The notes: generated by a model from the sequence alone, not told the origin. A DNA stretch of 64,000 bases from Devosia sp. (GCF_028290435.1 NZ_JAQGJV010000009.1:124001-188000); one strand, 5' to 3'. Positions 35,706 to 43,884 are shown, counted from the stretch's first letter. Translations and numbers: made by a program.

Positions 35706-36443
35706 ATGACAAAAGTGACGGCGACTTCAGATTCCCATTTGAGTGGGGTCGCGATCTGGCGGCGGATCGCCGACGCGGTCCGGCTGGACATTGTCGGCGG
35801 CAAGCTGGCGCGGGGCGACAAGCTGGCTGGGGAGATGGAGCTGGCCGAACGGTTCGGGGCCAACCGGCACACAGTGCGGCGGGCCTTGCAGGCGCTGGCG
35901 GCGGAGGGGGTGATCCGCACCGAGCAGGGGCGGGGCAGCTTTGTGGATTCCGCCAAGCGGCTGAGCTATCCCATCGGCCGGCGGACGCGGTTTTCCGAAG
36001 GGCTGGCCGGACAGGCGAGCGAATTGCGCCGACAGGTATTGGGGACGCGGCTGGAGAATGCCAGCGCCAGCGTGGCGGCGGCACTCGGGCTGGTCAGCGG
36101 CGCCAAGGTGACGCGGCTCGATACGGTGTCGCTGGCCGATGGGCGGCCGATATCGCGGGCCACGAGCTGGGTGGTGTATCGCGATTTTCCAGATTTTGCG
36201 GCGCGGTTTGCGGGGGAGCAATCGACCACGGCGGTGTTCGCGGGGCTGGGCGTTTCCGACTATGTGCGGGCGAGTACGCGGATTTCGGCGCGGCATGCCG
36301 ATGCCGAGGAGACGGCGCTGTTGAAGCTGGCGCCGGGGGCGATATTGCTGGTGTCCGAAGGGGTGGACGCCGATGTGAACGGGCGGCCGATATTGTATGG
36401 GCTGAGCCGGTTTCCGGCGGATTTGATGGAGCTGGTGGTTTGA
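35706..36443 (+). CDS. phnF: GntR/HutC-family phosphonate regulator PhnF
   Basis: 245 residues. GntR winged helix at about 15-80 (GVAIWRRIADAVRLDIVGGK, LAERFGANRHTVRRALQALA, AEGVIRTEQGRGSFV) and a HutC/UTRA effector domain after about 95 (FSEGLAGQASELRRQVLGTR, DTVSLADGRPISRATSWVVY). It probably represses phnG and the rest until a phosphonate-derived ligand binds. Divergent from phnG, convergent with phnN. Confidence 0.92.
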   Translation: MTKVTATSDSHLSGVAIWRRIADAVRLDIVGGKLARGDKLAGEMELAERFGANRHTVRRALQALAAEGVIRTEQGRGSFVDSAKRLSYPIGRRTRFSEGLAGQASELRRQVLGTRLENASASVAAALGLVSGAKVTRLDTVSLADGRPISRATSWVVYRDFPDFAARFAGEQSTTAVFAGLGVSDYVRASTRISARHADAEETALLKLAPGAILLVSEGVDADVNGRPILYGLSRFPADLMELVV

Positions 36444-36450
36444 GGAACTT

Positions 36451-36472
36451 CACCTCTCCCTAGGGGGAGGTG
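36451..36472. terminator. Hairpin between phnF and phnN
   Basis: A near-perfect palindrome (CACCTCTCCC, TA, GGGGGAGGTG) directly after the phnF stop and before the convergent phnN stop. It fits a shared terminator and belongs to the same C/G-rich repeat style as the element near 30.4 kb. Confidence 0.5.
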
Positions 36473-36488
36473 CAGGGAGGCCCACCTA

Positions 36489-37064
36489 TCAGACCCTTGC
36501 GGGCCAGACCTGGCGCTGGGCGGCTTCTGTGAGGATATCCACCAGGCGTTCGCCTGCCAGCACCAGCGGGCCGGAATTGTCGAGGCGCACTGTGGTCGGG
36601 CCAAGCGCGTCCGCGTCGACCATGCGGGCGAGGCGGGCGGTGATGGCGGTTGCGTCTTCGCGGCCGCGGGCGGCGAGGCGGCTGGCGATGATGTCGGGGG
36701 TGGCGGAGAGCGCGACCACGGTGGTGCGCGCATAGCGGCGCTCGATTTCGGCGACGATCTGGCGCGAGACATTGGCGATGACCACGCGGCCCGCATCGAT
36801 ATCGGCATCGATGGAGGCAGGCAGGCCATAGCGCAGGCCGTGGGCGGGCCAGGCCAGCGCAAAGCCGCCGGAGCGTTCCAGCGTGGCGAATTCGGCTTCG
36901 CCCAGGCTGTCATGGTCCTCGCTCTTGCGATCGGCGGGGCGGGTGACGACGCGGCGGACGAAGACGAATTCGGCCCGGTCGGCAAGCCGCTCGCGGGCGA
37001 AATTGATCAGCGTGTCCTTGCCGGAACCGCTGGGGCCGACAATGGCGACGAAAACCCCACTCAT
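36489..37064 (-). CDS. phnN: Ribose 1,5-bisphosphokinase PhnN
   Basis: 191 residues; P-loop VAIVGPSGSGKDTLINFARE (about 6-25), RRVVTRPADRKSEDHDSLGE and WPAHGLRYGLPASI are PhnN hallmarks. It phosphorylates ribose 1,5-bisphosphate to PRPP, the last step recycling ribose after C-P cleavage. Its ATG overlaps the phnM stop (ATGA). Confidence 0.94.
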   Translation of the reverse strand: MSGVFVAIVGPSGSGKDTLINFARERLADRAEFVFVRRVVTRPADRKSEDHDSLGEAEFATLERSGGFALAWPAHGLRYGLPASIDADIDAGRVVIANVSRQIVAEIERRYARTTVVALSATPDIIASRLAARGREDATAITARLARMVDADALGPTTVRLDNSGPLVLAGERLVDILTEAAQRQVWPARV

Positions 37065-38203
37065 ATGACGCGCTGGCCTTCGCGCCAGACGGTGCGCACG
37101 ATCGGGATGCCGTCGCTGAGCCGGACGCGCACAAGGTCGGCGCGCTTGCCGGCGGCAATCTCGCCGCGATCGTCGAGACCGCCAGCGGTCGCCGGGTGCT
37201 TGGTGACGAGGCGGACGGCGTGGGGCAGCGAGATGGAATCCACCGAGTCGCCCAGCGTGAAGGCGGCCTGGATCAGGCTGAAGGGGATGTAATCGGAGGA
37301 CAGGATATCGAGAATGCCTGCTTCGGCCAGGGTGCGGGCGGAGACATTGCCGGAATGGGAGGAGCCGCGCACAACGTTTGGCGCCCCCATCAGCACGGCG
37401 AGGCCGGCATCGTGGGAGGCGCGAGCGGCTTCGATGGTGGTGGGGAACTCGGCGACGTCGATGCCCTGGGCGATGGCTTCATCGACATGGCCCAAAGTGG
37501 CGTCGTCGTGGCTAGCCAGCACGATGCCGTTGTCGCGGCAGAAGGCGGCGATGGCGGCGCGGTGGGGACCCGCATAGGTTTCGGAATCGTGGGTGCGGCG
37601 GGCGGAGAATTCGGCCAGCGCGGCGTCGCTCATCTTGAGCTTGCCTTGATAGTAGATCTTGTAGGCGTCGAAGCTGGCGAACTGGCGCTGGTTGGGCGCG
37701 TGGTCCATCAGCGAGGCCAGGCGCACCAGCGGATCGTGCTGCAGGGCGGTGAAGTTTTCGAGGCAATCGGGCGCCGAGACTTCGCAGCGCAGGTGGATGA
37801 AATGATCAGCGCGCAGCCGGTTGGCGGCCTTGCCCGCGGTGATCGCCTCGGCCAGCACCCGCATTTCGGCGCTGCCCATATCGGCCTGCTCATCGGTGCC
37901 AACGCGCAGGGCATCGAACACCGTGGTGATACCGGAGGCGGCGACCTGAGCGTCATGCGCCTGCACCGAAGCGATGGGGTTCCAGCGCACGCGGGGGCGC
38001 GGCGCATAGTGGTTTTCCAGATGATCGGTATGCAGTTCGACGAGGCCCGGAATGATGTAATCGCCATCCATGTCCTCCCCGGTGGCGGAGCTGTCGCCGA
38101 TTTCGACGATTTTTCCGTCCCGCAGGACGATGGAGCCGGTGATGACGTCGTCGGCTAGGACAATGCGGGCATTGGTGAGGACGGTTTCGGCGGTATGGGT
38201 CAT
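37061..38203 (-). CDS. phnM: Alkylphosphonate ribose triphosphate diphosphatase PhnM
   Basis: 380 residues, amidohydrolase fold. Metal motif ELHTDHLENH (His58, His61), then GITTVFDALRVG, IVLASHDDATLGHVDEAIAQ, EFPTTIEAARASHDAG and SDYIPFSLIQAAF. It removes diphosphate from ribose-1-phosphonate-5-triphosphate before PhnJ acts. It starts 4 nt after the DUF1045 gene. Confidence 0.95.
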   Translation of the reverse strand: MTHTAETVLTNARIVLADDVITGSIVLRDGKIVEIGDSSATGEDMDGDYIIPGLVELHTDHLENHYAPRPRVRWNPIASVQAHDAQVAASGITTVFDALRVGTDEQADMGSAEMRVLAEAITAGKAANRLRADHFIHLRCEVSAPDCLENFTALQHDPLVRLASLMDHAPNQRQFASFDAYKIYYQGKLKMSDAALAEFSARRTHDSETYAGPHRAAIAAFCRDNGIVLASHDDATLGHVDEAIAQGIDVAEFPTTIEAARASHDAGLAVLMGAPNVVRGSSHSGNVSARTLAEAGILDILSSDYIPFSLIQAAFTLGDSVDSISLPHAVRLVTKHPATAGGLDDRGEIAAGKRADLVRVRLSDGIPIVRTVWREGQRVI

Positions 38204-38207
38204 GGGA

Positions 38208-38912
38208 TCAGGCAGTCTTGCGTTGGTGTTGGGCGGTGAAGCGGTGGATGGAATCGATCAGGAAGGGCGCATTAGGCTCCGGTTCGACGAACAGCGCTAC
38301 CTGGGAAATGCAGAGCGGCTCATCCGCAAGGGGGCCAAAATGGCGGTGCAGCATTTGGGCGACATAGTCGCGCTCCAGCTCGTCGATAGGACCGGTCAGG
38401 GTCATGTGGAAGCGGAACTGGTCCAGCACATAGGGATGGCCCCAGGCCATCAGGTTGGCAAACTGGCGGCCATTGAGGCGGCCGATATCCCCGCGCGCCA
38501 GATCGAGATCGGAGGTGGGGCTGCGGTATTGGTCGAAGACGGTGACGAAATCGGTCGCGAGTTCATGCAGTTCGGGGTTCGGCTCGGTGGGAACCAGCGC
38601 AAAAAAGTTTTCGATCAGGACGATGCGCATGGCGTCAACCGTGATGGGCGGGACGCGGCGGCAGAACTTGGCGAGCGCTGCCTGCACATCGCTCAGCCCA
38701 TGCTCGGTGGCGATGCGGAACGGCGCCTTGAGCGAGCCGTGAAAGCCAATGCGGCGGGGCGCGGCGGTGAGGAAAGCATGGTCGGTTTCCACCAGGCCCT
38801 CGACCGGCCAGGCGATGCGCGCGCCCGTATAGGGGTCGCGCCGCAGCCACCGCGCGGCCGCGATCGTCAAGGCATCGTCGGCCGGCGGGGTGAAACAGAT
38901 GGCGCAGCGCAT
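38208..38912 (-). CDS. DUF1045 phosphonate-cluster protein, 2H phosphoesterase type
   Basis: 234 residues of a family found only near C-P lyase genes (DUF1045, TIGR03223). Two His-x-Ser/Thr motifs, HGSLK (58-62) and HMTLT (169-173), are the catalytic pair of 2H phosphoesterases, which open cyclic phosphates. The window has no phnP, the metallo-hydrolase that opens 5-phosphoribosyl 1,2-cyclic phosphate, the product of PhnJ. It is therefore a candidate replacement, made with PhnM and PhnN on one mRNA. That function is inference from motifs and context. Confidence 0.85.
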   Translation of the reverse strand: MRCAICFTPPADDALTIAAARWLRRDPYTGARIAWPVEGLVETDHAFLTAAPRRIGFHGSLKAPFRIATEHGLSDVQAALAKFCRRVPPITVDAMRIVLIENFFALVPTEPNPELHELATDFVTVFDQYRSPTSDLDLARGDIGRLNGRQFANLMAWGHPYVLDQFRFHMTLTGPIDELERDYVAQMLHRHFGPLADEPLCISQVALFVEPEPNAPFLIDSIHRFTAQHQRKTA

Positions 38913-39096
38913 GGGGGCGTCCGTTGAGTCGATCCGCAGGCGCTAGTTGATTTATGTGACAGTAGAGCGAATTGGCCGTCTCTCCTGCCACCCGGCAGAT
39001 GAAAGGGCGATGAACGCGGCGCTCAGGCAACATGAAGGCTGCCCCCATTAGCAAGGCGGCCAAGCGGTGATCACGCCGCATTCATGGAGAATTCAA
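38913..39096. promoter_or_regulatory. Promoter region of the phnM operon and the first secreted protein gene
   Basis: A 184-nt divergent gap. On the minus strand, CTGTCACATAAAT (about 38949-38961) resembles one half of a Pho box, which would fit phosphate control of the phn genes, but the second half is poor. Nothing firmer was seen. Confidence 0.3.
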
Positions 39097-39465
39097 ATGA
39101 AACTGTCCCGTCGCGTCGCCCTCGGCGCCACTCTTGCCGCAATGGTTCTGACCGGTGCTTCGAGCGCTTTCGCCGCCGATAGCGATATGGTGCTGTTCAA
39201 GGTCGTCACCACCGACAAAGACGATGTCATCATCGGGCTGACCGAGAGCCAGTTGGCGGCAGCGGGCGGTCTCGATGCCGGCACCGTTGGCAAGATGCTG
39301 GTGGCGAGCGGCGAACTGGCGGCCTGGCAGTATGTCGTGGCACACAATGATGCCGGGGACCTCGTGGAAGCTCCGACCAACAAGATCAGCATCATTGCCA
39401 ATGCGGCCGTGCGCATCGAGCCCTACCAGGCCGAATGGCCGGTGACGCTGCCGACCGCCGAATAG
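39097..39465 (+). CDS. Secreted small protein, unknown function
   Basis: 122 residues from ATG 39097 (GGAG 8 nt ahead). Signal peptide about 1-26 (RRVALGATLAAMVLTGASSA, cut after FAA). The mature protein is acidic, without cysteines (MVLFKVVTTDKDDVIIGLTE, LAAWQYVVAHND, AVRIEPYQAEWPVTLPTAE). No family recognised. A strong hairpin separates it from a second secreted protein gene. Confidence 0.7.
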   Translation: MKLSRRVALGATLAAMVLTGASSAFAADSDMVLFKVVTTDKDDVIIGLTESQLAAAGGLDAGTVGKMLVASGELAAWQYVVAHNDAGDLVEAPTNKISIIANAAVRIEPYQAEWPVTLPTAE

Positions 39466-39475
39466 CCGATCGGGA

Positions 39476-39505
39476 CGGGAGCGCTGTCACATGACAGTGC
39501 TCCCG
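39476..39505 (+). terminator. 14-bp hairpin between two secreted-protein genes
   Basis: CGGGAGCGCTGTCA and TGACAGTGCTCCCG pair with one G-T step around CA, just after the first stop and 27 nt before the next start. It could terminate, or regulate the level of the second gene. There is no T tract. Confidence 0.55.
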
Positions 39506-39531
39506 CTTGCGCCGAACCTTGGGAGATTTTC

Positions 39532-39987
39532 ATGCGCCTGCCCGTTCTCGCCAGCCTGATCGTCGTGCTTGGCGCCGCGCCGGCCTTTGCGAGCGGCGGC
39601 GTGTCCTGCAATTCTGGGGCGGGCCCGGCGCGGTTCGACCTGTCCGTCAGCATGGGACGCGATTTCGGAGCCGGAATATTGGACATCGCCGGCGAGCTGG
39701 TGGCACAGCTTCCGAACGTCGCCCCCGACCTGCGGCAATTGCATTTTGCGCGGGAGAATCCCAACCAGATATGGATCGACCGCGACGTGGTGTATTTCGA
39801 AATCTCGGTGCCGCACCGGGGCGACGGGCCTTACGGCTATGCCGACCTGACGATCAAGACCCAGGCGGTCGACGAAGGCAGCTATGTGGGCACTTATATC
39901 TTGGACATTTACGACGTCGGCGTGGAAGTGAACGGCGTGCCGCAGAGCATCACGGTGAATGGCGTCGTCAGTTGCACGACGGATTAG
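39532..39987 (+). CDS. Secreted protein, unknown function
   Basis: 151 residues from ATG 39532 (GGGAG ahead). Signal peptide about 1-20 (RLPVLASLIVVLGAAPAFA). The mature part has only two cysteines, near the two ends (GVSCN, VVSCTTD), which could form one bridge closing the domain. The sequence looks like an all-beta fold (VVYFEISVPHRG, YADLTIKTQ). No family recognised. Confidence 0.75.
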   Translation: MRLPVLASLIVVLGAAPAFASGGVSCNSGAGPARFDLSVSMGRDFGAGILDIAGELVAQLPNVAPDLRQLHFARENPNQIWIDRDVVYFEISVPHRGDGPYGYADLTIKTQAVDEGSYVGTYILDIYDVGVEVNGVPQSITVNGVVSCTTD

Positions 39988-40046
39988 CCAAGCGGTTTCG
40001 GCCAATCGGGGCGGAAAGCCTTGCCACCGAGGTAATCGATAAGAGA

Positions 40047-40068
40047 CCGGCGGGCTGATCCCCGCCGG
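40047..40068. terminator. Perfect 8-bp hairpin after the MFS gene
   Basis: CCGGCGGG and CCCGCCGG around CTGATC, between the convergent secreted-protein and MFS genes; likely a shared terminator. Confidence 0.6.
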
Positions 40069-40076
40069 CCCGATTG

Positions 40077-41798
40077 TCAGGCGGCCTGTTCGGTCACGAC
40101 CATACGGCGTTCTTCGGCGACTTCCTGCTTGCGGGTCGAACCGCCCCACCACGAAGCCCAGGCCGCGGCAAGGTACAGCACCAGCGAGATCGAGAAGGCG
40201 ATCTTGATGCCCACCATGAACGGGCCCGACAGCAATTCGGGGAAGAAATGCTGGCCGGTGATGACCGCCACCTGATCGGCCGACAGCGCGTGGAGTGCGG
40301 CGGCGGGGATCAGTTCGCCCATCGGATTATAGCCCAGGAACGCCGCGAATAGGCTGGCGACTGGAGGCGCCGAGGCGACCTGTGCAGCGACATCGGCGGG
40401 CAGACCCTGGGCGATCAGCCGGGCTTCCATCACCCCGGGCAGGCTCCAGGCCAGACCGATAATCATCAGGGTGAAGAACACGCCGATGGAGAGCACCTGC
40501 CCCGCATTCATGGTGGTGGCGCGCACCCCAGAAGCTTGGCCACGCTCGGAAGCGGGAACCGCATTCATGATCTGGGTGCCGTTGGGCGCGCTGAACAGGC
40601 CCGAGGCGACGCCGTTGACGAAGAGCAATGCGGCGAACACCGGGTAGGGGAAATCGGCGCCCAGCAGCATCAGGCCGAGAAAAGTGGCGGCGCCCAGCAC
40701 CATGCCGCCGGCGGCGAAACGGTGCGAGCCGTAGCGGTCCGACAGAATGCCGGCGGCGGGACCCGACAGCAGCACGCCAACGGTCAGCGGCAGCATGAAG
40801 ATGCCGGCCCAGAGCGGCGTGGATTCAAAGCTATAGCCATGCAGCGGCAGCCAAATGCCCTGCAGCCAAATAATCAGCATGAACTGCAGCCCGCCGCGGG
40901 CGATGGAGGTGAGCAGGCTCGCCGAAATGCCGGCGGCGAAGGGGCGGATGCGTAAGAGGTTCAGATCGAACATGGGCAGCTTGACACGGCGCTCGATGAT
41001 GTAGAACGCCACCAAAAAGGCGATGCCGATGAGCAATTCGGCCAGCACTTTGGGGCTGCCCCAAGCCATCAGATCGCTGCCATGCGGCTGGATGCCGTCA
41101 TTGACGCCGACCAGGACCAGCACGAGGCCGATGGCGAAGGTGATATTGCCCCACCAGTCCAAGCCGCCGCGCTTTTGCGGTGCGGCTTTGTCGCGCAGGC
41201 TGAGGAAGCCCCAGATGGTGCCGATGACGCCAACGGGGACATTGACCCAGAAGATCAGCCGCCAGTTGATATCGGCCAAAAGGCCCCCGGCGATCAGGCC
41301 GATGAACTGGCCCCCGATGATGGCCATGGTGTTGATGCCCAGCGCCAGACCCCGCTGATGGGGCGGAAAGGCATCGACCAGGATGGCGGTGGAGGTGGCG
41401 GTGAGCATGGCGCCGCCAATGCCCTGGATGATGCGCATCCAGACGAGATAACTGGCGGCGAAATCGCCGGTGGGCATGAAGCTCAGCGCGACCGAGGCCA
41501 GGGTGAAAATCAGGAAGCCCAGATTGTAAATCTTGGCGCGGCCGAAGATGTCGCCGAGCCGCCCGAAGGTGACGACCAGCACGGCAGTGGCCACCATATA
41601 GCCCATGATGGTCCAGAGCAGGGTATTGGTATTGCCAGGATCGAGCGGCTGCAGGCCAATGCCGCGGAAGATCGCCGGCAGGCTGATCAGGATGATCGAT
41701 CCGGTGACCGAAGCGGCAAAAACGCCGAGTGTGGTATTGCTCAGCACGATCCACTTGTGGCGATCGCCATGGGCGGCACTTGTATCTGGGTTCGACAT
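40077..41798 (-). CDS. MFS multidrug exporter, DHA2 (14-helix) type
   Basis: 573 residues with about 14 hydrophobic helices. Motif A VTFGRLGDIFGRAKIYNLGF, helix 4 region RIIQGIGGAMLTATSTAILV, motif C-like GLALGINTMAIIGGQFIGLI and INWRLIFWVNVPVGVIG place it in the EmrB/QacA drug-proton antiporters. No membrane-fusion partner gene is next to it. It is divergent from a MarR-type gene, which probably represses it and responds to a compound it exports. Confidence 0.9.
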   Translation of the reverse strand: MSNPDTSAAHGDRHKWIVLSNTTLGVFAASVTGSIILISLPAIFRGIGLQPLDPGNTNTLLWTIMGYMVATAVLVVTFGRLGDIFGRAKIYNLGFLIFTLASVALSFMPTGDFAASYLVWMRIIQGIGGAMLTATSTAILVDAFPPHQRGLALGINTMAIIGGQFIGLIAGGLLADINWRLIFWVNVPVGVIGTIWGFLSLRDKAAPQKRGGLDWWGNITFAIGLVLVLVGVNDGIQPHGSDLMAWGSPKVLAELLIGIAFLVAFYIIERRVKLPMFDLNLLRIRPFAAGISASLLTSIARGGLQFMLIIWLQGIWLPLHGYSFESTPLWAGIFMLPLTVGVLLSGPAAGILSDRYGSHRFAAGGMVLGAATFLGLMLLGADFPYPVFAALLFVNGVASGLFSAPNGTQIMNAVPASERGQASGVRATTMNAGQVLSIGVFFTLMIIGLAWSLPGVMEARLIAQGLPADVAAQVASAPPVASLFAAFLGYNPMGELIPAAALHALSADQVAVITGQHFFPELLSGPFMVGIKIAFSISLVLYLAAAWASWWGGSTRKQEVAEERRMVVTEQAA

Positions 41799-41896
41799 GA
41801 TTTCAACATGGATGGCGTGTCGCGTCCGGTCGGGCCGTTCTATCCTTATGATGGCAGCCGCGGACGTGCGTCGGTATGATAACGTGACACCGTATA

Positions 41897-41910
41897 TAGC
41901 TAGGATGCTA
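41897..41910. promoter_or_regulatory. Candidate MarR operator
   Basis: TAGC and GCTA flank TAGGAT, close to the marR-type start in the 122-nt divergent region, followed by an AT-rich ACTAATTAAC. Short AT-rich dyads at this place are typical MarR sites. Confidence 0.4.
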
Positions 41911-41920
41911 ACTAATTAAC

Positions 41921-42382
41921 ATGAGCGATTTTGCAGAGCTGCTGCGCATTTTTACCGCCGACATGGTCGTGGCTGCCCGACTGTGGCGCAAGCTGGCCCG
42001 GGAACAGGTTGCCCGCTATGGGGTGGCCGAGGCGGGCGCCGGGCCGCTGCTGTGGATCGGGCGGCTGGGCGGCAAGGTGCGCCAGAACGTGCTGGCGGAA
42101 TATTGCGGCATGGAAGGCGCCTCGCTGGTGCGCATTCTGGATGAATTGCAGGCCGCAGGGCTGGTGGTGCGGGTGCCCGATCCGACGGACAGGCGGGCCA
42201 ATCTGCTGGACCTGACGGAGGCGGGCGCGATCAAGCTCAAGGAAATCGAGGTCGAGCTGGCTGCGTTCCGGCTGCAGACTTTCGAGGGGCTCAGCACGGC
42301 GGAGATCGAGGCGGCGCTCAAGGTGTTTGCGGCCGTCAAGGCGGCAGCGGCGCGGGACGATGAGGGCAAAGAGCCAGGCTAA
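41921..42382 (+). CDS. MarR-family transcriptional regulator
   Basis: 153 residues. Winged helix about 45-115 with KVRQNVLAEYCGMEGASLVR, ILDELQAAGLVVRVPDPTDR and RANLLDLTEAG, the MarR DNA-binding region and wing. It is divergent from the MFS exporter, so local control is likely. No Shine-Dalgarno sequence precedes ATG 41921 (the leader is AT-rich), so translation may be weak or leaderless. It overlaps the next, convergent gene by 4 nt. Confidence 0.9.
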   Translation: MSDFAELLRIFTADMVVAARLWRKLAREQVARYGVAEAGAGPLLWIGRLGGKVRQNVLAEYCGMEGASLVRILDELQAAGLVVRVPDPTDRRANLLDLTEAGAIKLKEIEVELAAFRLQTFEGLSTAEIEAALKVFAAVKAAAARDDEGKEPG

Positions 42383-42582
42383 CTTGGGTCTTCCAGGTCT
42401 TCGGGATCGTCGGGCTGGCGCTCGATATGGCCCTGTTCGGTGAGCCATTCGCGCAGGATGGCATTGATGGCGTCATTGCGGCTCAGATGGCCAGCCCCGT
42501 CCTGGGCGCGATGGGCAATGAAGCGATCGAGGCCATTGATGAGGTCTTCGTCGAGATCGGGTATCGGGCTGAGATCGCTCAC
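42379..42582 (-). CDS. Small ribbon-helix-helix-like protein
   Basis: 67 residues. The middle (HLSRNDAINAILREWLTEQG) looks like the helix-helix part of a CopG/Arc-type DNA-binding fold, with an acidic tail (DDPEDLEDPS). No toxin or partner gene is adjacent. Convergent overlap with the MarR-type gene. Family assignment is tentative. Confidence 0.65.
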   Translation of the reverse strand: MSDLSPIPDLDEDLINGLDRFIAHRAQDGAGHLSRNDAINAILREWLTEQGHIERQPDDPEDLEDPS

Positions 42583-42649
42583 GATGGGCTCCGGGTTATC
42601 GCCGGAGCAACACTAGCCCGCGCCGTTGGTTCCCAGAAGGGCAAATGCA

Positions 42650-42671
42650 AACGGCGCCCGAAGGCGCCGTT
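42650..42671 (-). terminator. Terminator of the cold-shock gene
   Basis: AACGGCGCC and GGCGCCGTT pair perfectly around CGAA (a TTCG tetraloop when read leftward), 43 nt past the cold-shock gene stop, and followed by TGCATTTG. Confidence 0.75.
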
Positions 42672-42713
42672 CTTGTTCAATGTGCCGGCGCTGAAAAGCG
42701 CGGCGTCTCGTAT

Positions 42714-42929
42714 TTACTGAACGAGGGTCAGGTTGGTTGCCGAGATCTTGCCGTCGCGGCCGGTCTCGAGTTCGTAGGTGACCTTGTCGCCTTCATACAG
42801 GCCCTGCAGGCCCGAACGCTCGACAGCGGAGATGTGGACGAATGCGTCCTTGTCGCCGCCTTCAGGCGAAATAAAGCCGAAGCCCTTGGTGGTGTTGAAG
42901 AACTTGACGGTACCGTTGATGGTGGCCAT
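42714..42929 (-). CDS. Cold-shock domain protein
   Basis: 71 residues from ATG 42929 (AGGA ahead), with both RNA-binding motifs: KGFGFI (RNP1, about 15-20) and DAFVHIS (RNP2, about 28-34). CspA-type single-domain proteins bind single-stranded nucleic acids and melt RNA structure. The frame is open upstream but lacks other likely starts. Good terminator follows. Confidence 0.94.
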   Translation of the reverse strand: MATINGTVKFFNTTKGFGFISPEGGDKDAFVHISAVERSGLQGLYEGDKVTYELETGRDGKISATNLTLVQ

Positions 42930-43218
42930 GATTTTAATCCTGATAGCCCGAAGCAGAAGCGAACGAGCGAATGCCCAATGGCAACATGCCAAAGGGGTCT
43001 AAACGTTCGCAAAATAAGAAGGGAGCCGGGGGCCGGCGAACCGGCGATCAGGCAGCCGACGATGGCTGAAAACGTGAGAATGCTTATCTGCCCCTTTTGC
43101 GGCGAAGTAAAGGCGTTTGCGAAAACGGGCTATGACGGTGATGCAACGGGGCGCAACATTGCCTCTTGCCTCGGACCACCGATGCGCTGAAATGGCGGGG
43201 TCAACAGGGGAGACGGCA

Positions 43219-43623
43219 ATGGGCGCTTTGACGGTCGGTATCGATCACGTGGGGCTGACGGTCTCGGATTTGCAGGCTTCGGTAGCGTTCTTCACCGGCT
43301 GCCTGGGCTGGAATGTGATCGGGGGCAAGCCCGACTATCCGGCGGCCTTCGTCAGCGACGGAACCAGCAGGATCACGCTGTGGCAGGTTGCCGATGGCGA
43401 CAGATACGTCACGTTCGACCGGCAACATAATGTCGGGCTGCACCACTTGGCGCTGAAACTGGCGAGCGAGGCGGAGTTGGAGAGGCTGTTCGCGCTCGTA
43501 TCGGACTGGGACGGTGTCGTGGTGGAATTTTCGCCCGAGCCATCCGGCGGGGGGCCCAAGATCCATTGCATGATCCGCGAGCCCGGCGGATGCCGGATCG
43601 AGTTCGCCTGGGACCCACGCTAG
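43219..43623 (+). CDS. VOC-family (glyoxalase-like) protein
   Basis: 134 residues from ATG 43219 behind GGGGAG. The paired beta-alpha-beta-beta-beta modules show GIDHVGLTVSDLQASVAFFT (His at about 10) and VGLHHLALKLASEAELERLF, with a C-terminal REPGGCRIEFAW containing the metal Glu. Likely metal sites are His10, the His in LHHLAL and Glu near 129. Members isomerise, open rings or bind drugs; the substrate is unknown. Its TAG stop is the first base triplet of the adjacent MITE-like element, so its C-terminus may have been set by the insertion. Confidence 0.88.
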   Translation: MGALTVGIDHVGLTVSDLQASVAFFTGCLGWNVIGGKPDYPAAFVSDGTSRITLWQVADGDRYVTFDRQHNVGLHHLALKLASEAELERLFALVSDWDGVVVEFSPEPSGGGPKIHCMIREPGGCRIEFAWDPR

Positions 43624-43764
43624 GTCGTGTGGACAGTTGGTGATGCCGGGCTGCAAATGGCAGTTTTCTGCGCTTCCGGTGCTCACGTACAAACGTACGC
43701 TGCGCTCCGGTTCTCGAAAACCACCATTTTCGCTCCGGCCTGACGCAACTGTCCACACAACCTA
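43621..43764. mobile_element. 144-bp MITE-like element with 19-bp terminal inverted repeats
   Basis: TAGGTCGTGTGGACAGTTG (43621-43639) and CAACTGTCCACACAACCTA (43746-43764) match as inverted repeats with one mismatch. The ends start and finish with TA, as with Tc1/mariner-IS630 type elements that duplicate TA. The inside has no gene but has internal symmetry (CACGTACAAACGTACG region) and a pair of CGCTCCGGTTCTCG/CGCTCCGGCC-like blocks. Too short to encode a transposase. No IS630 gene is in the window. Confidence 0.7.
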
Positions 43765-43862
43765 CGTCTTGCTGTGCGATGTGGGCATGCGCCGGCAGAC
43801 GGAATAGTTTTCCGCCATTGTCCACCGACCGGGCAAAAGCGAACCCTGTCTGTATATTGAGT

Positions 43863-43884
43863 AAGTTGGTAGACTAACTAACTT
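43863..43884. promoter_or_regulatory. Dyad upstream of the flavin monooxygenase
   Basis: AAGTT and AACTT, extending to AGTTGGT and ACTAACT with one mismatch, sit 56 nt before the gene start. The spacing and closeness fit an operator for a TetR- or GntR-like repressor, none of which is adjacent. Confidence 0.4.

Noticed and set aside
38949-38961. Full Pho box before the phnM operon
   Set aside because: Only one half-site resembles the consensus; kept as a weak note only.
43062-43190. Possible 42-residue CxxC protein (MAENVRMLICPFCGEVKAF)
   Set aside because: The CPFC is suggestive of a zinc ribbon, but there is no ribosome site and only one CxxC pair.
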